43,868 bases of DNA, taken from Bacteroidota bacterium (GTDB lineage: Bacteria > Bacteroidota > Bacteroidia > Bacteroidales > JAAUTT01). Of the stretch, positions 26,828-36,107 are shown piece after piece. The stretch spans positions 1-43,868 of the forward strand of contig JAUZOO010000019.1 of assembly GCA_030706405.1 (NCBI GenBank), written 5' to 3'. The notes beneath the pieces were generated by a model. That model was not told the origin of the DNA, did no database searches, and worked only from the letters and a program-made list of their open reading frames with translations. A program made the translations under genes and the position numbers. Positions within the stretch are counted from its first letter, which is position 1; the number at the start of each line of letters is the position of its first letter.

Positions 26828-28324
26828 ATGTCATTACGTTTTATTACAGCCGAAGAAGCGGCTTCTTATGTTAACCACGGAGATAATGTAGGGTTCAGCG
26901 GTTTTACGCCTGCCGGAGCTCCCAAAGCTATCCCTACGGCGATTGCCGAAAGGGCCAAAGCTGAACATGCAAAAGGAAATCCTTTTAAAATTGGGATGTT
27001 TACCGGAGCTTCTACCGGCGATTCTCTCGACGGAGCCTTGGCTCGTGCTGAAGCTATTGCCTTCCGTACTCCTTACCAGTCAAACAAGGACCTGAAATCG
27101 TTGGTTAATGCCGGCGATACCGTTTATTTCGATATGCACCTTTCGCAATTGGCGCAAGAGCTTCGTTACGGTTTCCTGGGTAAGATAAATGTTGCTGTTA
27201 TCGAAGCATCAGATATTACCGAACAAGGCGAAATTGTACCGACTACCGGAGTTGGTATTTTACCTACCATTGCCCGTTTGGCCGATAAAATTCTTATTGA
27301 GCTTAATCATAAACACCCTAAAGCTCTTCGGGGAATGCATGATATTTATGAGCCGCTCGATCCTCCTTACCGTCGTGAAATTCCTGTTTTTTCGGTGAGT
27401 GACCGTTGCGGGTCGGAAGTTCTTAAAGTAGATCCTTCCAAAATCATAGGTGTGGTTGAAACAGACCGTCCTGATGAAGTGGGTGGTTTTGCCCCGGTTG
27501 ATGCCGTAACTGCCAAGATTGGCGAAAATGTAGCAAACTTTCTTGCTGGGCAAATTAAAGCTGGTATTGTTCCTAAAGAATTCTTACCTATCCAATCCGG
27601 AGTAGGAAATATTGCCAATGCTGTGCTGGGTTCGCTGGGAGCTAACCCCGATATTCCTGCCTTTAAGATGTACACCGAGGTTATTCAGGATGCCGTTATC
27701 GGCCTGATGAAAGATGGCAATGTTACCTTTGCTTCCGGTTGCTCGTTGACAATCAGTCCGTCCGTTTTGGAAGAAGTATATGCTGACCTCAATTTCTTCC
27801 GCGATAAGTTCATCCTCCGTCCACAGGAAATATCCAACAACCCGGAAGTTGTGCGTCGTTTAGGACTTATTACCATCAACACTGCACTCGAAGCCGACAT
27901 TTTTGGAAATGTTAATAGTACACACGTACTCGGTAAACAGATGATGAATGGTATTGGGGGATCGGGCGATTTTACACGTAACAGCTTCTTCTCTATCTTT
28001 ACCTGTCCGTCGGTTGCCAAAGGCGGAAAAATCAGTGCCATTGTTCCCATGGTTAGCCATATCGACCACAACGAGCACTCGGTTAATGTGCTTATTACCG
28101 AACAGGGTATTGCTGACCTTCGCGGAAAATCTCCGGTACAAAGGGCTCAGATTATTATCGAGAACTGTGTACATCCCGAATACAAACAATTGTTGTGGGA
28201 TTATGTTAAGCTTTCCAATAAGGTATATACTCCGCAAACGCTTTCTGCCAGCTTTGGGATGCATATTAATTTTGCTGAAACCGGCGATATGCGTACAACC
28301 AATTGGGGCAATTTTATCCGGTAG
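26828..28324 (+). CDS. acetyl-CoA hydrolase/transferase (succinyl-CoA:acetate type)
   Basis: 498 residues, family I CoA-transferase of the Cat1/AarC type. It moves CoA between succinyl-CoA or another acyl-CoA and acetate, making acetate in fermentation or a modified citrate cycle. Seen: FSGFTPAGAPKAIP near the N-terminus; the GIVPTTGVG segment; the catalytic Glu284 in MYTEVIQDAV, which forms the glutamyl-CoA thioester; and the oxyanion glycine loop NGIGGSGDF at about 377-385. Family members of this length are cytosolic. Donor and acceptor are assigned by family only. Confidence 0.9.
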   Translation: MSLRFITAEEAASYVNHGDNVGFSGFTPAGAPKAIPTAIAERAKAEHAKGNPFKIGMFTGASTGDSLDGALARAEAIAFRTPYQSNKDLKSLVNAGDTVYFDMHLSQLAQELRYGFLGKINVAVIEASDITEQGEIVPTTGVGILPTIARLADKILIELNHKHPKALRGMHDIYEPLDPPYRREIPVFSVSDRCGSEVLKVDPSKIIGVVETDRPDEVGGFAPVDAVTAKIGENVANFLAGQIKAGIVPKEFLPIQSGVGNIANAVLGSLGANPDIPAFKMYTEVIQDAVIGLMKDGNVTFASGCSLTISPSVLEEVYADLNFFRDKFILRPQEISNNPEVVRRLGLITINTALEADIFGNVNSTHVLGKQMMNGIGGSGDFTRNSFFSIFTCPSVAKGGKISAIVPMVSHIDHNEHSVNVLITEQGIADLRGKSPVQRAQIIIENCVHPEYKQLLWDYVKLSNKVYTPQTLSASFGMHINFAETGDMRTTNWGNFIR

Positions 28325-28339
28325 TAATAATGATACAAC

Positions 28340-28383
28340 AATAAAAAAAAACCGCAGCCATCAGGTTGCGGTTTTTTTTTATT
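28340..28383. terminator. bidirectional intrinsic terminator
   Basis: A-tract plus ACCGCAGCC pairs with GGTTGCGGT plus T-tract: a 20-bp stem with one G-T pair and an ATCA loop. It lies between the convergent CoA-transferase (+) and cation exporter (-) genes. Confidence 0.9.
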
Positions 28384-28399
28384 AAATAATTTGATCATA

Positions 28400-29254
28400 T
28401 TATTTGGATTCAACGGGTTCTGCGTGAATCGTTATTTCCAGGTTTTTAATTTTTTGCTTTAAGTCGTCTTCAACTTCATCGCATAAATCGTGAACTTCTT
28501 TTAACGACAGGTTTTCCGGTAGTTCAAGATGAAGGTCTGCAAAACGGTAGTGTCCGGCTTTACGTGTTTTTAAATCGTGAAATTTCAGCGATTTGTTTTT
28601 AAGTGAATTGTAGATAATTTGAAGTTCGTTATCCGGCATGGCAGTATCTAATAACGGGAAATACGCATTCTTTAAAAGGAAATATGCTTCGCGAAGAATG
28701 AACAAAGCCACGAGGATAGCTACCACCGGGTCGAGATAATACAGTCCTGTCAACCAAATCAGTAAAAGCCCCAAACCTACGCCTGCCGACGTGTAAACAT
28801 CTGTTTTTAAATGCAGAGCATCGGCTTCGAGCGCAATGGAATCAGTCTCTTTGGCAACTTTATACAATTGTTGGGAAACAATAAAGTTTACCGCAGCCGA
28901 AACAAACATTACAATAAAACCCAAACTGAGAGATTCTACGGGTTGTGGGGCGAGAATTTTTTTAGCTGCTTCAACGATAATCCATACTGCGGCTATGAAA
29001 ATTAAAATAGCTTCGATAACCCCCGAAACATTTTCGAATTTTCCATGTCCGTAAGGATGTTGTTCATCGGCAGGGGTGTCGGAGATTTTGACCGAGAAAA
29101 AAGCAACCACCGAAGCAATCAGGTCCATGCAGGAGTGAATAGCTTCGGAGATAATACTCACCGAACCGGATAATATTCCTACGATTACTTTAATGACGAT
29201 AAGAAAAGAATTGGAAAAAACGGAAAGCCGTGCAATTTTAACTTTTTTGTTCAT
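28400..29254 (-). CDS. cation diffusion facilitator (metal efflux) transporter
   Basis: 284 residues. Six transmembrane helices in the first ~200 residues, then a ~75-residue cytoplasmic metal-sensing domain. Metal-site residues: HSCMD in TM2 (HxxxD) and HLKTD in TM5 (HxxxD), plus the conserved loop HPYGHGKFE. Exports Zn2+, Fe2+, Mn2+ or Co2+ in exchange for protons; the metal is not decided by sequence alone, though the TM2 His favours Zn-type proteins. Monocistronic. Confidence 0.92.
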   Translation of the reverse strand: MNKKVKIARLSVFSNSFLIVIKVIVGILSGSVSIISEAIHSCMDLIASVVAFFSVKISDTPADEQHPYGHGKFENVSGVIEAILIFIAAVWIIVEAAKKILAPQPVESLSLGFIVMFVSAAVNFIVSQQLYKVAKETDSIALEADALHLKTDVYTSAGVGLGLLLIWLTGLYYLDPVVAILVALFILREAYFLLKNAYFPLLDTAMPDNELQIIYNSLKNKSLKFHDLKTRKAGHYRFADLHLELPENLSLKEVHDLCDEVEDDLKQKIKNLEITIHAEPVESK

Positions 29255-29274
29255 CTCTGGATAATTTTGACGTG

Positions 29275-29282
29275 CAAAAATA
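29275..29282 (-). promoter_or_regulatory. candidate -7 box for the cation exporter
   Basis: On the minus strand TATTTTTG matches TAnnTTTG exactly, 20 bases before the ATG at 29254. No clear TTG at -33. Confidence 0.4.
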
Positions 29283-29421
29283 GTTCTATTTGATGTATTT
29301 TCAGAAGGCTGACAAAAAAGTTATTACCAACTTATTACCGGCATAATAATTGTGCGCTCCGGATTTGTGATTTAACAGGAATACTAATTTGTTACATTTA
29401 CAGTTCAAAAATCTAACAAAC

Positions 29422-30408
29422 ATGACTTATTTACCTTTAGAAAACCGCTACCAGCAAATGACTTATAAACGTTGCGGAAATAGCGGAGTAAAGCTTCCGG
29501 CCATATCGTTGGGGTTATGGCATAACTTTGGAGGGGTCGACCTGCTCGAAAATTGCCGTGAAATGCTTTGGAAAGCTTTCGATTCAGGCATTACCCATTT
29601 TGATCTGGCTAATAACTATGGACCTCCTCCGGGGTCGGCCGAAGAAACCTTTGGGCAGATTCTTAAAAAAGATTTTCAGGGCTATCGCGACGAAATGTTT
29701 ATCTCCACCAAAGCCGGATATACCATGTGGCCCGGACCTTATGGCGACTGGGGGTCTCGTAAATATTTAATTTCGAGCCTTGACCAGAGCCTTAAACGGA
29801 TGAATCTCGAATATGTTGATTTGTTTTATTCACACCGTCCCGATCCCGAAACTCCGATTGAAGAAACCATGATGGCTCTCGACCAGGTGGTTCGTCAGGG
29901 AAAAGCTCTTTATGTCGGGATTTCGAATTATAAGCCCGAACAGGCCGAACAAGCCATAAAAATTCTTAAAGAACTGGGAACGCCCTGTCTCATCCATCAG
30001 GCTAAATATTCGATGTTTGAACGTTGGGTAGAAGGCGGATTGCTCGATTTACTTGGGAATACCGGCGTCGGGCTGATTGCTTTTTCGCCACTGGCACAGG
30101 GTATGCTCACCAACCGGTATCTGCATGGTATTCCCCAAGGATCGCGTGCCAGCAAGGCTGCTTTTCTGAAGCCTGAGATGATTACCGATGAACGGCTGAA
30201 TAAAATTCGTCAGCTTAACGATTTGGCTATTAGTCGCGGACAAACTCTGGCTGAAATGGCCATTGCGTGGTTGTTAAAGGATAAACGGGTAACTTCCGTT
30301 TTAATTGGTGCCAGCAGTGCCGCCCAACTCGACGATAACCTCAAAGCCCTGAATAACCTCGACTTTTCCGGTGAGGAACTGAAAACAATTGAACGTATTT
30401 TAGCCTAA
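29422..30408 (+). CDS. aldo/keto reductase, YghZ-like
   Basis: 328 residues from the ATG at 29422; upstream in-frame codons to a TTG at 29389 look non-coding. TIM-barrel NADPH-dependent reductase. Catalytic tetrad seen: Asp in HFDLANNYG, Tyr in the same motif, Lys in STKAGY, His in YSHRPD. The GPPPGSAEE and MWPGPYGDWGSRKYL segments are characteristic of the L-glyceraldehyde-3-phosphate reductase (YghZ/GpR) subgroup. Cytosolic and monocistronic, closed by a hairpin at 30437-30483. Confidence 0.92.
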   Translation: MTYLPLENRYQQMTYKRCGNSGVKLPAISLGLWHNFGGVDLLENCREMLWKAFDSGITHFDLANNYGPPPGSAEETFGQILKKDFQGYRDEMFISTKAGYTMWPGPYGDWGSRKYLISSLDQSLKRMNLEYVDLFYSHRPDPETPIEETMMALDQVVRQGKALYVGISNYKPEQAEQAIKILKELGTPCLIHQAKYSMFERWVEGGLLDLLGNTGVGLIAFSPLAQGMLTNRYLHGIPQGSRASKAAFLKPEMITDERLNKIRQLNDLAISRGQTLAEMAIAWLLKDKRVTSVLIGASSAAQLDDNLKALNNLDFSGEELKTIERILA

Positions 30409-30436
30409 CCGGTTTTACGGAAAAGTCTTTAAATGT

Positions 30437-30483
30437 GAAGACGCAGTGTTGCAACATTTATTTCTTTGTATCACTGCGTCTTC
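30437..30483 (+). terminator. hairpin after the aldo/keto reductase
   Basis: GAAGACGCAGTG and CACTGCGTCTTC form a perfect 12-bp stem around a 23-base loop, 29 bases after the stop. The loop is long and the T-run is short, so efficiency is uncertain. Confidence 0.55.
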
Positions 30484-30632
30484 TTCCGTTTATAATTTGG
30501 GAAATATAGACCCGTAAATTGATATTATGGGCTTTCTTTTTTTTTGACAAACATTAGTATTTTTTTGACCAACGTGATGGTTTTTTTTGCATTTTTGAGC
30601 CGGTAGGCAATGCCATTAACATTTACCGGAAT

Positions 30633-32303
30633 ATGAAGTTTTGCACCTTTTTTGGCCTTCTTATTTTAACTTTTTCAGGATTAAATGCTCAGCAACTTGC
30701 TTTTCCCGGAGCAGAAGGTTTCGGACGGTTTACCACAGGTGGCCGTGGAGGAGTAGTTTACGAAGTAACCAACCTTAACGATTCGGGAGCCGGAAGTCTG
30801 CGGGCTGCAATACAGGCCTCAGGAGCACGTACCGTAGTTTTTCGTGTTTCGGGAAATATTGAACTGCAATCCAGAATAACCATAAGCAACGGCGATATTA
30901 CCATAGCCGGTCAAACTGCACCGGGCGACGGTATCTGCCTAAAGAATTACGAGCTGATTATCAGTGCCGACAACGTCATCGTTCGCTATATCCGTGTCCG
31001 TACCGGAAATCAGGTACAGACGGGTGAATACGATGCCGGGTGGGGCCGCGACCATAAAAATATCATCATCGATCATTGTTCGTTTAGCTGGGCCAACGAC
31101 GAGGTGGCCAGTTTTTACGACAATACCAATTTTACCATGCAGTGGTGCATCATCAGCGAAAGCTTTTATCATTCTACCCATCCCAAAGGCGATCACGGCT
31201 ACGGAGGTATCTGGGGTGGGATGGGTGCAACGTTTCATCATAACCTGATCGCTCATCATACCAGTCGTAACCCGCGTTTTTGCGGAGCCCGCTACCATAC
31301 TTCCACCTATACTACCGAGCTGGTTGATTTTCGGAATAACGTGATTTATAACTGGGGCTCAAATAGTGCTTATGGAGGCGAATACGGTCAGCAAAACATG
31401 GTAAACAATTATTTTGAACCAGGTCCGGCTACCAAAACTGGAAAATACCGGTACCGCATTGTAAACCCTTCCGATACCAAGGCTGATACGCTGAGTAAAT
31501 GGTATATAAGCGGAAACTATGTGGATGGCAATGCTGCTGTTACTGCCGATAACTGGAATGGCGGTGTCCAACCCGATCTTACAAGCATTCCGGTTACATC
31601 ATTTAAGGTCACTTCGCCATTTAACGTGGCTCCCGTGACTACCGAAACGGCTCAGGAAGCTTTCGTGTCGGTGCTAGCTAAGGCAGGCTCTTTTCTGCCC
31701 AAACGCGATACCGTTGACGGACGTATTGTTGACGAAACCCGCAAAGGTATTGTGAACTTTGGTGGTGCTTATGGCCCTGGTAAAGGTATTATTGATAATG
31801 TGGAGCAGGTTGGCGGCTATCCGATGTTAAAAAATGTCACCCCTCTTGCTGATTCCGACCACGACGGGATGCCCGATGTCTGGGAAACAGCTCACGGCCT
31901 TAACCCCAACGACCCTTCGGATAGAAATGGCGATAAAAATGCTGACGGTTATACCAATCTCGAAGATTATTTAAACAGTATCAACGAGCAGAGTTACCTT
32001 ACCGGATTAAAAACAGTTCAGTCTTACGATTTTAAAATAAATAGTTTTCCAAATCCATTTGTCCAAAGTACCACGGTGCTGTTTGAGGTTAAGGAAAAAA
32101 GCAAGGTTTTTGTAGCAATTCTTAATATGCAGGGCAAACAGCTTAAAGTATTAATGAACAACGAACTGCTTGCCGGACAATACCGCGTGGAATGGAACGG
32201 TACACGAACCGATAATAAAATGGTTTCGCCGGGTATTTACCTGTGTAATATTCAGATTGGTAATGAGAAAGTGGCCCGCGAATTACTGTTGGTAAAAGAA
32301 TAG
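30633..32303 (+). CDS. secreted pectate lyase (PL1-like) with T9SS sorting domain
   Basis: 556 residues. Signal peptide to about 19 (SGLNAQQ); a right-handed beta-helix pectate-lyase domain at about 22-395, opening LAFPGAEGFGRFTTGGRGG and VTNLNDSGAGSLR, with IIIDHCSFSWAND and HTSRNPRFCGARYH as the catalytic-side motifs; a calcium-binding segment with DSDHDGMPD and a dockerin-like NADGYTNLEDYL at about 408-450; and a C-terminal T9SS type A sorting domain from ~470 (FPNPF ... GIYLCNI). It would cleave polygalacturonate at the cell surface or outside. No SusC/SusD pair or other polysaccharide-utilisation gene adjoins it, which is unusual for Bacteroidota. Confidence 0.92.
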   Translation: MKFCTFFGLLILTFSGLNAQQLAFPGAEGFGRFTTGGRGGVVYEVTNLNDSGAGSLRAAIQASGARTVVFRVSGNIELQSRITISNGDITIAGQTAPGDGICLKNYELIISADNVIVRYIRVRTGNQVQTGEYDAGWGRDHKNIIIDHCSFSWANDEVASFYDNTNFTMQWCIISESFYHSTHPKGDHGYGGIWGGMGATFHHNLIAHHTSRNPRFCGARYHTSTYTTELVDFRNNVIYNWGSNSAYGGEYGQQNMVNNYFEPGPATKTGKYRYRIVNPSDTKADTLSKWYISGNYVDGNAAVTADNWNGGVQPDLTSIPVTSFKVTSPFNVAPVTTETAQEAFVSVLAKAGSFLPKRDTVDGRIVDETRKGIVNFGGAYGPGKGIIDNVEQVGGYPMLKNVTPLADSDHDGMPDVWETAHGLNPNDPSDRNGDKNADGYTNLEDYLNSINEQSYLTGLKTVQSYDFKINSFPNPFVQSTTVLFEVKEKSKVFVAILNMQGKQLKVLMNNELLAGQYRVEWNGTRTDNKMVSPGIYLCNIQIGNEKVARELLLVKE

Positions 32304-32352
32304 CCCGAAGTTTAAACATCCCGCTGAAATTTATAATTGTTCTATCGGTACA

Positions 32353-32383
32353 TTGCCTCATTGGTATATTGTCCCTATCTTTG
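32353..32383 (+). promoter_or_regulatory. Bacteroidota-type promoter for the serine-hydrolase gene
   Basis: TTG (32353-32355), a 20-base spacer, then TATCTTTG (32376-32383). Both elements are exact matches to the -33/-7 consensus. It lies 35 bases before the ATG at 32419. Confidence 0.75.
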
Positions 32384-32418
32384 CCGATAAGTAAAAATTC
32401 CCCAGTTACCTGATATTT

Positions 32419-33618
32419 ATGAAGTTTAGCAGAATATTTATTCAATTCATTACCCCTTTTTTTCTTTTAGGTTGTAATGGAGGGGCTAAGCCCCAGTCCC
32501 AGACATCATCCGGAGTTTTGCATTTAAAAACGAAATCGGACAACTCCTATGTGACAGATTTTGAAAAATTTGTTCAAAATACAATGGCCGAAACGCATAT
32601 TCCGGGCGCAGCCATTGCCATTGTTAAGGATACAAACATTGTGTTGCTGAAAGGCTATGGCGTGAAAACATTCGGAACCACCGATTCCGTTGATGCGCAT
32701 ACGGTTTTTAGGATTGCATCCGTGTCAAAGGGGTTTGCATCAATGTTGGCCGGTATTCTTGTTCAGGAAAAGTCATTAAACTGGGACGATAAGGTGGTAA
32801 AATACCTGCCATATTTTAAATTAAAGGATGAAGCTTCAACAAATCGACTTACGATACGTCATATACTCAGCCATACTTCAGGACTTCCGGTGCATACTTT
32901 TACCAATAAAATTGAAGAGGGCGTTCCTTATTCGGTGCTGAAGTACAGCCTTAGTACCGTAAAGCTTGCATCTCCGGTAGGCACATCGTTTGCTTACCAA
33001 AATGTTGCATACAGTCTCATCAGCGATATAGCCCAGGCTTCTACCAAAAAGACGTATGAAACATTACTTCGTGAAAAAATATTTAAACCGTTGGGGATGA
33101 TTGATGCTTCGGCGAGTTACACCGGCCTTAAAACTTCTAAAAATCTGGCATTACCACACGTCCGCCGCGATTCGACAAAGTATCGCCTCATTAGTAATAC
33201 TCCCGAGTATTATTCGGTTTTACCGGCTGCCGGTGTAAATGCCAGTATCTCGGACATGGCAAAGTGGCTTGTTGCCTTATTGGGCGGACGAACGGACGTT
33301 ATCTCTGCCAAAACATTAAGCGAAATCTATAAGCCGGAAATTAATACACCCCGGAGACGGAAATATGAGTTTTACCGTTGGCCAAACTTAAAAACGGCTT
33401 CATACGGCTTGGGATGGCGCGTGCTGAATTACAATGGTGAAACCCTCATATATCATGGCGGTCATATAAACGGTTACCGGTCGGAGGTTGCTTTTTGCCC
33501 GTCCGAAAGGGTAGGGGTTGTTATTCTGACAAATGCTTCGGGTAAGCTGGCAAACGACGGTGTTGAGATGTTTTTTGATGACTATTTTGCTTCCCAAAGA
33601 GCTTTGGATAAGCAGTGA
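32419..33618 (+). CDS. beta-lactamase-class-C-like serine hydrolase, lipoprotein
   Basis: 399 residues. The signal peptide ends in a lipobox (FFLLGC, Cys ~19), so the product is lipid-anchored. The S12-type penicillin-binding fold shows SVSK (S-x-x-K) in FRIASVSKGF at about 97, the Tyr-x-Asn motif YQN in TSFAYQNVAYSL, and the HGG motif in IYHGGHINGY near the C-terminus. The family includes D-amino peptidases, esterases and class C beta-lactamases; the presence of all three motifs implies an active enzyme, but resistance cannot be claimed. Confidence 0.9.
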   Translation: MKFSRIFIQFITPFFLLGCNGGAKPQSQTSSGVLHLKTKSDNSYVTDFEKFVQNTMAETHIPGAAIAIVKDTNIVLLKGYGVKTFGTTDSVDAHTVFRIASVSKGFASMLAGILVQEKSLNWDDKVVKYLPYFKLKDEASTNRLTIRHILSHTSGLPVHTFTNKIEEGVPYSVLKYSLSTVKLASPVGTSFAYQNVAYSLISDIAQASTKKTYETLLREKIFKPLGMIDASASYTGLKTSKNLALPHVRRDSTKYRLISNTPEYYSVLPAAGVNASISDMAKWLVALLGGRTDVISAKTLSEIYKPEINTPRRRKYEFYRWPNLKTASYGLGWRVLNYNGETLIYHGGHINGYRSEVAFCPSERVGVVILTNASGKLANDGVEMFFDDYFASQRALDKQ

Positions 33619-33722
33619 TATTTTGCGAAATTTAAAATCAGTCCAATTAAGAGGCCTGGGAGGAGATAGATTTTATAATCCGGTATTTCTTTAATACCTT
33701 TAAATACTTTAAGCTTTAATCT

Positions 33723-33926
33723 ATGGACGAAAAGTTAATTCAAGCCGAAGAGGCCATTAATCAGCAAATTGCCAAAATTGATAAGATTCTGGATAAAATA
33801 GGAACCTCCGGTCAGCAATTCCAAGATTTCCTGAGGGAAGAAAAAGTTAAACTATACGGAATGCTCCAGATATACTGGCTAGTTGGTGGCGAAGGTTTTG
33901 AAAAATTCAAAGTTGACCACCACTAA
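33723..33926 (+). CDS. small helical protein of unknown function
   Basis: 67 residues, charged and amphipathic (EEAINQQIAKIDKILDKIG, then QFQDFLREEKVKLYGML), predicted almost wholly helical with no signal peptide or membrane helix. I do not know the family. ATG start at 33723; the gap to the EamA gene is 35 bp, so it may be co-transcribed with it. It is accepted because codon use matches neighbours and the stretch is otherwise empty. Confidence 0.55.
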   Translation: MDEKLIQAEEAINQQIAKIDKILDKIGTSGQQFQDFLREEKVKLYGMLQIYWLVGGEGFEKFKVDHH

Positions 33927-33961
33927 GGGTTGTAGATCTTATTTTTATAATAACCGGCTTG

Positions 33962-34858
33962 ATGTTTAAAGGTAAAAAGGTATTGGTTTATGCCCTGGTG
34001 GTATTATCGATGATTTTCTGGAGTTTCTCGTTTATTTGGTATAAGGATGTTTACCTTTATTTACAGCCTTTTACAACTATATTTTCGAGATTGGTTCTTT
34101 CCGCAATATTGTTGTTTGCGTTTTCAAAACTGAGTGGCAAACTACAAAAAGTGAAAGCTTCGGATGCTAAATTCTTTCTGCTACTGGCCTTTTTTGAACC
34201 GTTTCTTTATTTTATTGGCGAGAGCCTTGGGATGCAGTTTGTAACTCCAACCACTGCGGCTGTTATCATTGCACTGATACCGCTGTTGGTTCCTGTGTTG
34301 GCTTATTTTTTACTTAACGAACGGTTGCTTATTAAAAACGTTGTTGGTATTGGTATTTCGTTCTCAGGTGTTTTGCTGGTGATTACGAACAGCAACCTCG
34401 AATTTAATGCTTCGTTGAAAGGTGTATTGCTGATGTGTCTGGCCGTATGTGGCGCGGTTTTCTATACCATTGTCCTGAAAAAGCTGACCTCGAAATACAA
34501 TCCGTTTACATTGATTTCGTGGCAAAATGCTATTGGAGCGGCCATGTTTCTTCCGTTGGTGTTGATTTACGACGTGCAGGGCTGGAACGCTTCCATGTTG
34601 TCGGTAAATGCCTTTATCCCTGTTTTAAAACTTGCCGTTTTTGCATCTTCGGTGGCGTTTCTTTGCTATACCTACGGAATTCAAGTGTTGGGCGCCGTTA
34701 AGTCGAACATCTTTACCAACCTCATACCCGTGATTACGGCCGTATTATCGTTTTTCCTTCTTAACGAAAAGCTGCTGCTCCATAACTGGATAGGCATAGC
34801 AATTGTTATTGGCGGATTGGTGCTCTCGCAGATTAACTCAATGCGAAAGCCTCGTTAA
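33962..34858 (+). CDS. EamA family (DMT superfamily) transporter
   Basis: 298 residues from the ATG at 33962 (a TTG one codon upstream also open). Ten hydrophobic helices in two EamA repeats; conserved elements include PTTAAVIIALIPLLVPVLAY in the first repeat and VKSNIFTNLIPVITAVLSFF in the second. Inner membrane, probably exports a metabolite or amino acid; the substrate is unknown. Confidence 0.9.
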   Translation: MFKGKKVLVYALVVLSMIFWSFSFIWYKDVYLYLQPFTTIFSRLVLSAILLFAFSKLSGKLQKVKASDAKFFLLLAFFEPFLYFIGESLGMQFVTPTTAAVIIALIPLLVPVLAYFLLNERLLIKNVVGIGISFSGVLLVITNSNLEFNASLKGVLLMCLAVCGAVFYTIVLKKLTSKYNPFTLISWQNAIGAAMFLPLVLIYDVQGWNASMLSVNAFIPVLKLAVFASSVAFLCYTYGIQVLGAVKSNIFTNLIPVITAVLSFFLLNEKLLLHNWIGIAIVIGGLVLSQINSMRKPR

Positions 34859-34888
34859 GATATTACTGCCCTCCCTAAGCATATTTAT

Positions 34889-36082
34889 TTAGTCTTTCCC
34901 CAATATTGATTTCGCCGCATAATTCCCCATTGAGAAACAACCCTGAAGTAGAAAACCTCCCGTAGGGGCATCCCAATCAAGCATTTCACCAATGGTGTAT
35001 ATCCAGGGGTATTTCTTCAACGAAAAGTCCTCATTTACTTCTTCCGGTTGGATTCCGCCAATCGAAGAAATGGCTTCTTCCACTGGCCTTAACGAGTCAA
35101 CCGGAATGGCCAGTTTTTTTATGCTACTGATAAACCCGGTAACTGACAGAAAAATATCTTTATTGGTGTAGGCTTTTATAAGGGCTAGCTGAACGTTATT
35201 TAAATTGAATAATTGACCATAATCCTTTGTCTTAATATCTTTTCCTTTTATTTTTTGCAAAAGTTGCTCCTCGGTATTCGACGGTTTAAAATCGATATAA
35301 ATATATGCCGGCTTATTTGTGTTAAGCATATTACGTATTGCTGGCACCAACGGATAAACAGCATTGCCTTCCATGCCGTAATTTGTAATGAGGGCTTCGC
35401 CTTTCACTTCAGAATCGTTGGTAAATAGTTTGATATTTTTAATAGGTTTTCCGGCATGGCTTTGCCTTAAAGCCTCCGGCCAGGATATGTTAATGCCACA
35501 ATTGGATGATTGAAAGGGATGGGTTGCAATACCCATGGATTCAAAAATAGCTCGCCAGGAACCGTTTGAACCCGTTACAGGCCACGAGGCCCCTCCCAAT
35601 GCAAATAGGATGTAATCTGCTTCGAGCTCTATATCTTTTCCTTGATTTTTAAGTGTAACGTGCTTATGATTATCAAACCCTGTAAATTCGTGCTGTGTAT
35701 GAAATTGTACGCCCTGCTTCATTAGCTTTGTTCTAATCTTGTTCAGAACATCGATAGGCTTGATGCCTTTCTCCGGGAAAACCCTGCCACTAGAGCCAAC
35801 GAACGTAGGAATATCCATCGCGGAAAGCCATTGACGAAGAGCTAAGGGGTCGAAAAGCGATAATGCTTTGTTCATAAACCCGGCAGGCGAATATTTACTT
35901 GTTAAATCCTCTCCTTGTACGCTATTAGTCAGGTTAAAACCGCCTTTACCGGCTAACAGAAACTTCTGTCCAACGTTTTTTTCTTTATCGTATATAGATA
36001 CATCGTAAGTAATACTGAGCGCATCGGCAGCCATTAAACCAGCCGGCCCACCACCAATAATGATAATTTTTTTTCTTTCCAT
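34889..36082 (-). CDS. HI0933/BaiN-like FAD-dependent flavoprotein
   Basis: 397 residues. N-terminal FAD-binding Rossmann motif IIIGGGPAGLMAA (GxGxxG), then the family block VGQKFLLAGKGGFNLTNS; ALGGASWPVTGSNG in the middle; and a C-terminal FAD-contact segment around DAPTGGFLLQGCFSMG. These match the HI0933-like NAD(P)/FAD-dependent oxidoreductases. The reaction is unassigned for most members. Cytosolic; the 25-bp gap from the DUF4256 gene suggests one transcript. Confidence 0.9.
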   Translation of the reverse strand: MERKKIIIIGGGPAGLMAADALSITYDVSIYDKEKNVGQKFLLAGKGGFNLTNSVQGEDLTSKYSPAGFMNKALSLFDPLALRQWLSAMDIPTFVGSSGRVFPEKGIKPIDVLNKIRTKLMKQGVQFHTQHEFTGFDNHKHVTLKNQGKDIELEADYILFALGGASWPVTGSNGSWRAIFESMGIATHPFQSSNCGINISWPEALRQSHAGKPIKNIKLFTNDSEVKGEALITNYGMEGNAVYPLVPAIRNMLNTNKPAYIYIDFKPSNTEEQLLQKIKGKDIKTKDYGQLFNLNNVQLALIKAYTNKDIFLSVTGFISSIKKLAIPVDSLRPVEEAISSIGGIQPEEVNEDFSLKKYPWIYTIGEMLDWDAPTGGFLLQGCFSMGNYAAKSILGKD

Positions 36083-36107
36083 TTACAAGTGTAAGGATTT
36101 TTGAGAT

